Origin: Malania oleifera
Taxonomy: Eukaryota > Streptophyta > Magnoliopsida > Santalales > Ximeniaceae
Reading direction: 5' to 3'
DNA length: 64,000 bases
Assembly (NCBI RefSeq): GCF_029873635.1
Contig: NC_080423.1
Location: forward strand, 93,787,691-93,851,690
The position numbers and the translations under genes were made by a program. Positions 24,101-36,100 of the stretch are shown piece after piece. A model generated the notes under the pieces. It was not told the origin of the DNA and ran no database searches. It saw only the letters and a program-made list of their open reading frames with translations. The first letter of the stretch is position 1, and each line of letters starts with the position of its first letter.

Positions 24101-27100
24101 GTCGGTTAATTCGGTTTTCCCCGAATTATGCTCACCCCTAGTTCAGAATACTATATTCTCCTTGAGAAAGCCTTATTCTACTACGTCCATTGTAATTTTT
24201 CGTCATTCTTATGGTTGTAATCTATATTTGTGTTGAATAATATATGATAACTGGAGAACCTGCGGAATTGTTACCTATGCATTTTATTTATACTATATCT
24301 CATGTACATAGTAAGGACAAAAGTGTCCTTCCTAACACATGGTTACCTATTATTTTAATATGTCTCATGTACATAATAAGGACAATAGTACCTTCCTAAT
24401 GCATGGTTACTATAACAACTCAGCTTGGAGTTGGCATATATTTCATATGCTCATTGTTTATAAAATGAACTTAACGTGTGTAGCCCCTATGACTTAGTAA
24501 ATGAATCAGCCAATTGATAATAAGATGCACATGGGTGGTTGTGATGAGGTTTTGCACAAGCTTTTTCTGAACAAAGTGACAATCAGCTTGTGCTTCATTC
24601 TCTTATCAAAAGTTATGTTTGAAGCAATAGATTAACACACATCAATTCAATAGGTTTTGAATGTTGAAACTCAAGCTCTTCCAAAACATTCTTTAACCAA
24701 ATCAATTCACAGGTGGGTACATGACTCTATGCTCAAAAGTGACTGCACTTGATCATGCAGCCACAATTTGTGTCTCTTCTAAGATACCAAGCTGCCACCA
24801 ACAAACATATAGTATCTAGCCGTGGATCTTCTGTCAAAGGTGATCTGGCCCAATCTGCATGCGTGTGTCGCTGAACATGAGGATTGCCTTTATCTTGATA
24901 CAAGAAACCTCTTCTAGATGCACCCTTAAGAATTTCTAACAACAACAAAACCAAGCCTTAGTCCCACTAAGTGGGGTCAGCTATATGAATCCTTTTTCTA
25001 CCAATTTATGCGATCATGGACCATTTCTTTTGATAGATTCAAGAACATTAAATCTTTACTCACTATCTCCTCCCAAGTTATTTTAGGTCTACCCTTACCC
25101 CTTCTACTGCCCCCCACAATAAGTAAGTCACTCTTCCTCACAGGTGTACTATGTGGCCTACGTTGCAAGTGTCCATACCATCCGAGTCGTCCCTCCTTTA
25201 TCTTATCTTCTATAGGAGCTACACCTAACTTACCGCGAAAATGTTCATTCCTTAATTTATCTTTCAATGTTATACCACTCATCCAAGGATTCTCATCTCG
25301 ACAACTTTTACTTTTTGGATATTATGTTTCTTCGTTGCCCAACATTCTGATCCATATAGCATAGCTGGTCTTATAGCTGTCCTATAACTTCCCTTTCAAT
25401 ATTAAGGGTATTCTACGATCGCATAGTACACTTGAAACACTTCTCCATTTTACCCAACTTGCTTTAACTCTATGCATTACATCATCTTCAATTTCTCTTT
25501 CAGCTTGCATAATAGATCCAAGGTATCGAAATCTACTAGTGCTATTTATTTCTTCATCATCAAGTTTAAATGTCTCCAATATTCCTCCTATCATTACTAA
25601 AATTACATTTCATATATTCTGTTTTATTTCTACTTATCCTAAAGCCTCTAGATTCCAAAGCTTCTCTCCATAATTCTAACTCAGCCTCTACTCCGTCCCT
25701 AGTTTCGTCAATTAATACAATATCATCTGCAAACAACATACACCATGGAACCTACTTTTGAATACTCTTAGTCAATTGGTCCATCACTAAAGCAAAAAGA
25801 TAAGAACTCAAAGCAGATCCTTGATGTACACCTATGGTGATTTGAAATTCTCTAGTTTCTCCATCTATAGTCCTTACACTAGTCGTTACTCCATCGTACA
25901 TATCCTTAATGACATCGGTATACCTACAATACACCCTTTTTTTCTAAAACCCACCATAGAACTTTCCTAGGTATCCTATCATATGCTTTCTCAAGGTCAA
26001 TAAATATCATATGCAAGTTCCTTGTCTTTTCCCTAAACTTTTCCATTAATCTTCTTAAAAGATAAATAGCTTTTGTGGTAGATCTCCCAGGCATAAAACT
26101 AAATTGATTTTCTGAGATCTTCGTTTCTAACCTTAATCTTTGTTCAACTACCATTTCCCATAGTTTCATCGTATGACTCATAAGTTTAATTCCACGATAG
26201 TTATTGCAATTTTGAATATCTCCTTTATTTTTGTATATAGGTATTAAAGTGTTTTTCCTCCATTCATCTGACATTTTCTTAGTTTTTACAATTCTATTAA
26301 ATAAATTAGTTAACCATATAATTCCGTTATCACCCAAGCATTTCCAAACTTCAATTGGGATGTTATCTGGTCCCATAACTTTCCCATTTTTCATCTTTTT
26401 TAGTGCAAACTTAACTTCGTTAACTCTAATTTTTGCGAATAAATCTTATATTTTTAATCTTTTTCTCATTTGACAATTCTAAGTTTAAGCCTTCTATTTG
26501 GTTTTTGTTAAACAATTTACTAAAGTAACTTCATCATATTTCTTTAATATCTTCGTCCTTAACCAAGACAATATCATCCTCACTTTTTATACATTTTACA
26601 TTTCCTAGGTCCTTGCTCTTCCTTTCTCTAGCTTTAGCTAGTTTAAATATATCTCTTTCCCGTTCTTTTGTATCTAATCTATCATACAAACTATTGATCT
26701 ATAGTTAGCTTCACTAACGGTCTTTTTTGCATCTTTTCTTGGCTCCTATATATTTCAAAGTTATCTCTATTTCTATATTTTTGCCATGTTTTATACCAAA
26801 TTCTTTTTGTCTTTATGATTTTTTGTACATCTTTATCCCACCACCAACTCTCTTTGCTATTCGAGAATCTGCCCATTGATTCACCTAAAATCTCTTTTGC
26901 TATCTTTTTAATAGAGCTAGCTAATCTATTCCAAAGAGTATTTGTATCTATCCCATCCTCTCTGGTCCAGTCCCCATCTGTGATCATTTTATCTTTAAAT
27001 TTTATTATATTTTCTCCTTTTAGGTTCTACCATCTAGTTCTCTTACACTGGTTTTTTTTATCCTTTTTCTTCCATTTTTTAATACATATATCTAACACTA

Positions 27101-30100
27101 AGACTCTAAGTTGTGTGGTTAGGCTTACACCTAGAATAACTTTACAATCCTTGCATGATAAACGATCTACCTTCCTAGTTAAAAAAAAAATCTATTTGAC
27201 TTCTATTTTGTCCACTTTTAAAGGTTATTAAGTGTTCTTCTCTCCTTTTAAAGCAAGTATTCATTATACTAAAATCATATGATATAACAATGTCTAAGAT
27301 CATCTCCCTAGACTCATTTTTGTCTCCATGTCCATATCCTCTATGTATCCTCTCATAATTTTTATTATCTCTTCCAATGTGTCCATTCAGATCTCTTCCT
27401 ATAAATATTTTCTCAGTCCTTGGTATGCCTTGTATAATACTATCCATATCTTCCCAAATTGTCTCTTAAGATTTTCTGCTAAGCCAACTTGAGGAGCATA
27501 AACACTAATGATATTTATTATCTCTTGTTCTAATACCATTTTAAGAATTTCTCATGATACAAATAACAATGTAACAACATCGCAATGATTGGTTTGGGGA
27601 GAATTGAGAAATTCATACATGTTGCAAAAGGAGCATATGGCTGAGTGGTTTTTAGATTTTCTTTGATTTCATACGGGATTAGCCAACAATTCATTCACTC
27701 CCATTTGGCATTAGTTTACTGTTAGGATATTTAAGTGTAAGGAGAAGTTTCGATCCCAATAACCCTATGTTAGCATATTTCTTCTGTGATGAGAATCGCT
27801 AGGACATGACCCAGATACCTTTATTCCCAAGAAGTATTTCAACGTCCCAGTTTTTTATTTTGGAACTCTGTCTGCAAAAATGGCTTTAAATGCTGTATAC
27901 CCCTACACTCATCACCTGAAAAATTAGCATAAACAATCCACCGTACATCTCTAAAGATCTAAATCAATCATTATCTTGAACTTACCTAACCATGCTATGG
28001 GAGATTGCTTTAAGCCATCTAAAGACTTCTTTTAGATGATATGCCAACCTTGACTCCCCTTGAGCAACAAATCTAGGAATTTGCTCGGTGTAAACCCCTT
28101 TTAAAATCACCATGTAAGAATGGGTTTTTCACATCCAATTATTATAAAAGCCAATGTAATGTAGTATTAGATTGGATTGGCTACGAAAATTATCCTATCC
28201 CATGTTTGGTTTGTCATCTATAAGGGATAGTGGTAAAGACATGAGTGGAATTTCATCCCTTTTTTTTTTTTGGCCTACAAGATGCCTTAGCTTGAGCTGT
28301 CCAGTGTTATTTAATTTTATTTTTAGTGTGTTTGTTTTTTTTTTTTTTTTGGGGGGGGGGGGGGTGGGATGGCCAACTCTAGCTCATGTGCATAGGCTGG
28401 TTAATCCCTTACTTTTGTTGAGCCAATGTGGTTAACAGTGCTTAACCTAAGCACCCTTAACTGATGAAGCGAATGCATAAACATTATTGAAGTGAGTTTG
28501 GCCATATGAGAGAACATGTCTCAATAATCCAACCCATATGCTCGAGCCTAGGGTGTATAGTCATTGTTTTTGGTTTGTATAGTCTGCAGGTTTTTTTTTT
28601 CTTTTTTTTTTTTTTTTGGGGGGTTTGGGGGGGGGGGGGGGAAGGGGGTTGGGGTCAAGGATCTCTAGTAGTACGAGGAGGTTTGACTTCTTTATTTGGG
28701 ATTGTGGACTTGGGGACATTCCTTTAATGGTTGCTTGATCTAGATGGCATGAGAGACATGCTTCTGCTTATATTGGAAGATTCTTGTTCACCAACACGTG
28801 GGAAGACACCTTTCCTTACATAGTATTGGAGACCCTTGCAAGGCCTGCATTGACCATCGTATGCTGCTTTTATATTCTAGCCCAGTGCATTAATGTCCCA
28901 CCCCTTTTTGTTTTTAGAATATGTGGTTGATGCATCCTTCTTTTGGGAGTTTGTTAGAGATTGGTGGGAAGAGTGTTAGGTTTGGGGATTAAAGGGTTTA
29001 AATTGATGAAGAAACCAAAATATATCATGTTGAAGCTGAAATGCCTGAATAAAGAGGCTTTTGGGAATGTTCAGAGAGATAAAACAACATCTTTCCTGAA
29101 ATAGTTGGATTGCACAGGCAAGAGGAGTGTGGATTGCTAGATGAGGAGGCTAGGGCCAGAAGTTCTTCTCTTTGTAATGATTTGGAGGTGTTGTTACTGT
29201 TGGAGGATATGCTTGGGTGCTATATAGAGTGTGTGAAGTTGGGTCAAGGAAGGAGAGGTTTTACGAAGGAGCTGGACTTAAACTTGGGGAATCTCTGGTG
29301 AGGAGGCATTCTCAATTGGGGACTAAATAAATTTTTATATGCAAGTAGCCATATATATATTGAGGAGCTCCCAAACAAAGTGATTGTGGAGGGTTTTGAT
29401 TGGAGCCCTACTGAGGGCCGCTCAACTCAATGGTGAGAAACCTTTTGGAGCTAAAGAAATTAAAAAGCGGTGCTTAAGATGAGTAGGGAGAAAGCTCTTT
29501 GCCCTAATGGCTTCTCAATGGACTTTTTATTTTTTTTTTGAGGAGAATGAGGAGGTGTTGCAAGACATCTTGAGTTTTTTTTTTCTTCCCTTTTTGAGTT
29601 GCATTGTGTTGGGGTGGTGAGAAATAGTGTGAACTTTTTAGACCTTATCCCAAACTAGGAGAAATCTATGAAAGTAAGGGATTCGAATCCTATTAGCCTT
29701 GTCACTAGTCTTTTCAAGATTCTTTCAAAAGTCTAAGGCTCCGCAAGAGGTTTTGGGGGATACAACCAAGACTCAGTTAGCGTTGATTTAAGATAGACTA
29801 ATTTTAGATGTTGTGCTTGTGGCTAATAAGGTGGTTGAGGATGTGGGCATAGTAGTCAAAGGCGCAAGGCGCACTGAGGCGCAAAGAGTACTTGGAGCCA
29901 AGGCGTGAGGTGCGAGGCACGAGACTAACCCGGACAATTATTAAAATTGTGTACAATGCGTCAATGCCTATTTGATGGATAATTGGTATATGAAAGCACA
30001 TCAATAGTATATTATAATTTAAAATGCCAAATATTCAATACCAAAACATAAATGCATAGAAATTATGACAACTAAGTTCCAAGTGAAACAAACGTAGTTC

Positions 30101-33100
30101 AACATAAGTAATTACACTTGCAAGAGTTCAAGCTTCAAATTAGAAAGGAAATGAAATTGCCAGGCCGAAGGCCCAAAAGCATCAACATAGTGGCTTAATG
30201 CAAGTTGATCTACAACTTGCCAAGAGCAGGGCAGCCTGCCAGCTTCCAGCAAGCGGCAGCAGCAAAATACTGAGCCCTGAGGAACACGAAGAGTTTTATA
30301 AGACGGTTATAATATCAGTCATATGTTTTGATTTATTTATACTTGTTCTAAATCTTATTCTAAAACCTCTAGGCTTCAAAGCTTCTCTCCATAATTCTAA
30401 CTTAGATTCTACTCCACTCCTACTTTCATCAATCAAAACAATATCATCCACAAACAACAAAACACCATGGGATCTCCTTTTGGATACTTGTAGTGAGTTC
30501 ATCAATCACAAAAGCAATAAGATAAGGGTTCAAAGAAAATCCTTGATGTACACCTCTTGTGATTGAAAATTCTATAGATTCTCCACCAGCTCACAAAAGC
30601 CGTAAGAGAAGGACTCAAAGAAAATCCTTGATGTACACCTCTTGTGATTGAAAATTCTTTAGACTTTCCACCAACAATTCTAAAGCTAGTTGCTACTTTA
30701 TCATACATGTTCTTAATGATAATAGTGTACTTACGTGTACTCCCTTCTTTTGTAAAACCTACCATAGAACTTACCTAGGTACCTTTTATATGCTTTCTCC
30801 AGGTCAATAAAAACTAATGCAAATCCCTCTTCCTTTAAAATTTTTCATTAATCGTTTTTAAAGATAAATAATTTCTATAGTCGATCTCCTAGGTATAAAA
30901 TCTAATTGATTCTTTGAGACCCTTGTTTCTAATTTTATTTTTTGTTCAATTACCCTTTTCCATAGTTTTATCGTATGATTCACAAGTTTAATTCTGCGAT
31001 AGTTGTATCAATTTTGAATATCACCTTTGTTTTTGTATATAGGTACTAACATGATTTTTCCCATTCGTCTATCATTTTCTTGGTTCTTGTAATTGTGTTG
31101 AATAAATTAGTTAACCATATACTTTAATTATCCAAACTTCAATTTGGATGTTAATTGATTCTATAGATTTCACACTTTTCATCTTTTCTTTTTTTAAAGC
31201 CATCTTAACTTTAGTGACTCTAATTTTGCGAATAAATCTCAAATTTTTAGCCTTTTCTGCTTTTGTCACTTCTAAATTCAAGCCTTCAACTTGTTTTTCA
31301 TTAAACAACTTATTGGAGTAGCTTTACCAGCTCTCTTTATGGCTTCTTCTTTAGCCAAGACATTATCATCCACATTCTTTATACATTTTACATTACCTAA
31401 GTTTTTGCACTTTCTTGCTCTAGCTTTAGCATGTTTAAATGTGTCTCTTCTGCTACAGCCACATTGCCTTTCCACAGCCACAGGCACTCCTTGCAGGTTG
31501 CCTTCCCACCTAGTAAAGAAATCTTGCTTTTCCGGTTGCCTCTCTCGCACCATCTTCTCTCCACAGTTCACTACCTCCATTGAAAACGGTTTCGAGCCGA
31601 GAAAGAGACACTTGAGACAAGAGTGAGAGACATTTGAAGACGAGCCAATAATCTTGTTGCAGAGAGAGAACAAGAGAGGGAAAGAGATGAACAGCTAGAT
31701 AGAGGTGGCGGCAGAGTCATCCCATTGGAGGAGCTCTTCAAAGAAGATGATAGTGGCTCTTTGTCTAAGTGATGGAGCACTTGTTGAAGGGAGGAGTCTT
31801 CGATCGTTTGATTTTTCATCCATTTGTTGATAGAAGCATGAAAGAAAGGTCTTTCTGCCCTATTTTGCAGTTCTATAAGTTTTTTATATTATCGAAGTAA
31901 GTTAAGGGCTGATCCTTGAATGCTTGCGCCTTCCTCTTTGAGGTGTAAACAAATCCTTTTTTTCAGTGGAGGCATACGCTCTGACCCAGAAAACGTACGC
32001 ATAGCAGGATTTTCGCCTATTGAACTTTGCCTCAGTGCATTCTAGCAGCAAAATGCTCAAGGCACACCTCAAAAAAGCCTTTTAGAACACTGGAAAATAC
32101 TCCTACAAGAGATCATACATGCAAGTCAGGCTGCTAGAATACAAGGGTTTTACATAATCCCAAATCTACTTACTAATGTCAAGGTACATGCACATCCTAG
32201 AAATTTGAAGTTCCCTAGAATTCCAATTTCAATGAGACAATTACCGCATCCTCTTGAATCCATATCTCACCCTCTTGTCAACATTTTCTGTTTCTGAAAA
32301 AAAAATGAAGGATTTTCATACTTACCTAAGCCCATCAAATAAATCTTGTTGACCTTAGAGCAATACGAGTAGTTACGACCATTTAAGGGAACGGAGGGGA
32401 ACTAAGCTCTTGGGATTCATGTAGTTCATCCAAAGGAAAATTTTAAAATCAGCTGCGAAACAAAATAACAAAAACAGCGACACAACAGTCACTGACGAGA
32501 TGACCAATGAGGCAGCATAAACTGACATTGCACTGACAACCCAACAATCACCATCAAGGAGGCATAAGAACTAAGTTACACGGGCAGAGATTTACTGCCC
32601 ACTCACTAGATTCATGAAACCTGAATAAGGCCAAGCAAGAAATCACAAATCTTGATTCCTGGGCACAATAGCATGAAAACTGATCTGTTAGCATGGCTAT
32701 GTAGAGAACTGAACCATAACAAATCAGATTGCGGCAAAAGCAAGGCCCAACAAAGCCTCACGAGCCTGCATTTGGTGGTTTATCTAATAGCATGAAAACT
32801 GATCTGTTAGCATGGCTATGGAGAGAACTGAACCATAACAAATCAGATTGGGGCAAAAGTAAGGCCCAATGAAGCCTCACAAGCCTGCAAATGATGTAGT
32901 CATTAGCCTGTGATCAGTGCATGAGGGCATGAAGCAGTTGCTGGGAATGGCCTTTTAGGAATGCACACTGCAGCAAGGTCTGACCTCTTGAGAATGATGT
33001 GGCAATGGTTTGTTGAGAAAAAATCAGGAGGTGATTGTCGAACCAATATGGCAGTGATGCCAGTGAGGTTTTTGGATGATTCCAGTTGGCTCAGGTGTGG

Positions 33101-36100
33101 ACAACACTCCTGGGATGAGAGAGAGGCAGCTATGGGTCTTGGGGTTTGGTTGGGCTGCAGCAGTGGCTGCAGCTCAAAAGAGTTTATGTCCGGTCTTTTC
33201 TCTGATACTACTTTGAATAATTTCTGATACCACTAGGACCTATGGAGTATATAGTTCTCCCATTCTATTTATAATTATCTTTTATACATATAAAGGACAA
33301 CATTCCCTTCTTAACACACAGTAACCTGAGACAATTTATTTCTGGTGTGTCCTCTCAACCCTAAATCTGTGATTGGTTCCTCATGGAATAAGTCCTCTCA
33401 GCGGTAAATATGTGATTGGTTCCACATGGAATAAGATCAACTTTCCTGAATTTATATTGTAATTATATGCATTTTTCTTGTCTAGTTGGTGCATGTGCAT
33501 GATGGGGTGTGCTCATGCAAATGGTCTGTAATGCATTGCTGTGTTTGGGATTATAGAAAATGTCATGTTAGGTCAACCTGAATCTTACCACTGATTGAAA
33601 CTTTGATGTGCTTGTTTGTTTTGAGGAGGGAGGGGGATGTTTAGGCCAGATGTACACTGGAAGGCATCAATCTGGATACTTTTCTGCTTTGCTGAATTTT
33701 CTTTTGGCTTCTCAAATAATCATCATCATCATCATATTCTTATATTCCCCTTTATACTGATCACTGGATCGGTGATCAAAATGCACGAGTTCTTCTTTGT
33801 GTGGAAGTTATATTAATCGTGCCTGCTTTAACTTTTATAGTTGTTATGTGCACTTTTGCACTTTCTTGACATTTGGCAGCGTTATCATTTTGGAAAAATA
33901 ATAATATAAAATAATATTTTATTTTTATTTACATATTGTTTGTCATCCTCTTTGCCTTTCCTGTTTTTCATTTTGAAATAAATTTTTTTTTTTTTCTGTT
34001 TTAGCAAGTTGATATATGTACAGTTATTGGATTTATCACGTTCAATGCTCTTGATGAGCTTGTTAAGTTTGATGCATGCATATTTTTTCAGATACTTTGG
34101 TCCGGCAGGGGTCAATGGTTTTCAAGTGTATACTTCTAATGTATTACAAAAACAGCAGAGGTCGAAATTATCGTAAGCAGGTATTGAATAATGAAATCCC
34201 TCGCACTCAGGGATTTTGCTTGTGGTTCATATTATCTAGTTCCTTTTGTATGCCATTGCTCTTACAACAGAAGAACCTGTTTTCCAGGGCCAAATGCTTA
34301 CTTTGGTTGAATATTTGTTACTTTTGTACCGTGCTTTGTTGCCAACACCAGTCTGGTACCGTTTCTTCTTGAACAAAGAGTATGGCAGCCTATTTTCATC
34401 ACTGATGACAGGGTTGTATTTAACTTTCAAGCTTACATCTGTTGTTGAGAAGGTATGATTTTAAGTGGATATTCAACCTCTATTTTTTGTCACATAATAA
34501 CTTTGTCATGTTACTTGTCTTTTTTAAATTTTGCAATTAAGTTTGATTTTGGGTAGTAGAGAATGATTTAGCATGTTGCTCATTTTTTTCCCCCTCTACC
34601 CTCTCTTTTTTGGTTTGACAATGTTCAGGTTCAATCCTTCTTTGCGGCATTGAAAGCATTATCACGTAAAGAGGTCCATTATGGTGCTTATGCGACATTA
34701 GAACAGGTAATGTGTTCTTATTTTACCAATTTCTCTGATATGAATGGTGTGCTTGTGTGTGTGATGTTTCAGATCATAATTATTTACGTTTATTTCAATA
34801 GTCCCTGTTGTAAGGTATATTCCTGCATGTGTATTTTTAGTACATTCATTTTAAGTCAAAAGCTCCAAGGGAACATATATCATGTCATCCGTAGGCAAAT
34901 CAGAAGCATTGATTCAAGGAGACAAGTAGAAAGCAAACATATTGTAGAGAAGCTGGCTTGTGCATGGTGTCGATTCAGCTATAGCATAATGGCTATTTTT
35001 TCTTACTTTGCTAACTGCCGTATATTGTTATAGAATTTTATTTAATTGAATGACATTTATTTCTTACAATATGTTTGGGAGAGAGCTTGGGTTTTGATTT
35101 CTGTGGATTTGGAAAAGGTGTTCTACAAAATTGTATTAAATTTTGTCCAATCCACTCAAATCTAAATCCAAGACCTGAATTCTATGCTCCCAAATTTGGC
35201 GTCAGTGAATCTTAGTCAAACCATATTCTTCAGCATGTTTGTCAAAACTTGCTGACCACTTGTGGTTTTCCAAATACATGTTGTAACTGCCTCTTCAACA
35301 TTTTGAGGATCTTATCAATTTGCTTGAGTTGCCATGCTGGTTAAGCACCATTTTTATTTTTCTCTTGTTTTGTTTTGATTTTTTTTTTTGAGTCCTAGGA
35401 ATGTCTTTGTCAGGGTCTGTAGTTTGGATGTCTTTGATGGATTCTCTTGTAAATATTTTTATTCTTTTCTGATTTGTTATTCTCATTCTTTTCCTCTTGC
35501 TAATCATTTGTGGGATGCTAATTCCTTTTAAGGTTCAGGCTTTTGTGTGGAGGGCCATCCTTAATAGAGTCAACACTAACAATTTGTTTTAAGGCTTTCC
35601 CAACTGAAGTATGTGCATTTATGAGGAGCCCAACGAAGCCTCCTCCTCAAGTAAACATGTCTCCAACGTCCCGGCGAGAACAAATTTTTCTGTTGTGAAT
35701 TTTTTTTTTTGGGGGGGGGGGGGGTGCCTCTCTAGGAGCATTAAGATCTGCAGCACAAACAGTCCCTTATGAAGTCTCTATTGGTCTTATTCTTAGTGTG
35801 TGTCTTGTGAGCATGTTTGCTATCTACAAAGGCAATCACTTGTATGTTCCCCTACCCGATTCTGGAACGGACAGGAGGGAACAAGGATTTTCATTTATTT
35901 GGATAGTGTTGGGTGGGACCAGTTTCTGGTTCCTTGCCCCTAGGATTGCTTTTTTTGCTGATTGCTTTTAGAGATTTCTGGTGGGAGTTGTACGGATGGG
36001 AGAAGATTAAGGTGGTGTGTAGATTTTGTGTTCCTTTTTTCTGGTTGTTTGGTTGGAGAGAAATGCTCATATTTGCAATCACTCAGTGATTTGGGGTAGG

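Larger units (their letters stand above)
24231..33340 (-). mobile_element. Old Copia element remnant in intron 3, interrupted by other elements
   Basis: A left LTR (24231-24417, starting TGTTGAATAATATATGATAA) and a related right LTR (about 33211-33340) bracket minus-strand Copia remains: RNase H traces at 24480-24925 and reverse-transcriptase traces at 27553-28120. Next to the right LTR is a worn initiator-Met primer site (TCTGATAC...). The interior is split by an RTE LINE (24938-27540), an L1 fragment and a composite repeat. It is heavily broken, and the LTRs are well diverged, so it is older than the Copia in intron 6. That both LTRs belong to one element is inference. Confidence 0.55.

Noticed and set aside
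28172-28727. Plus-strand frames with glycine and phenylalanine runs
   Set aside because: The runs come from the oligo(T)-oligo(G) tracts; no conserved residues around them.
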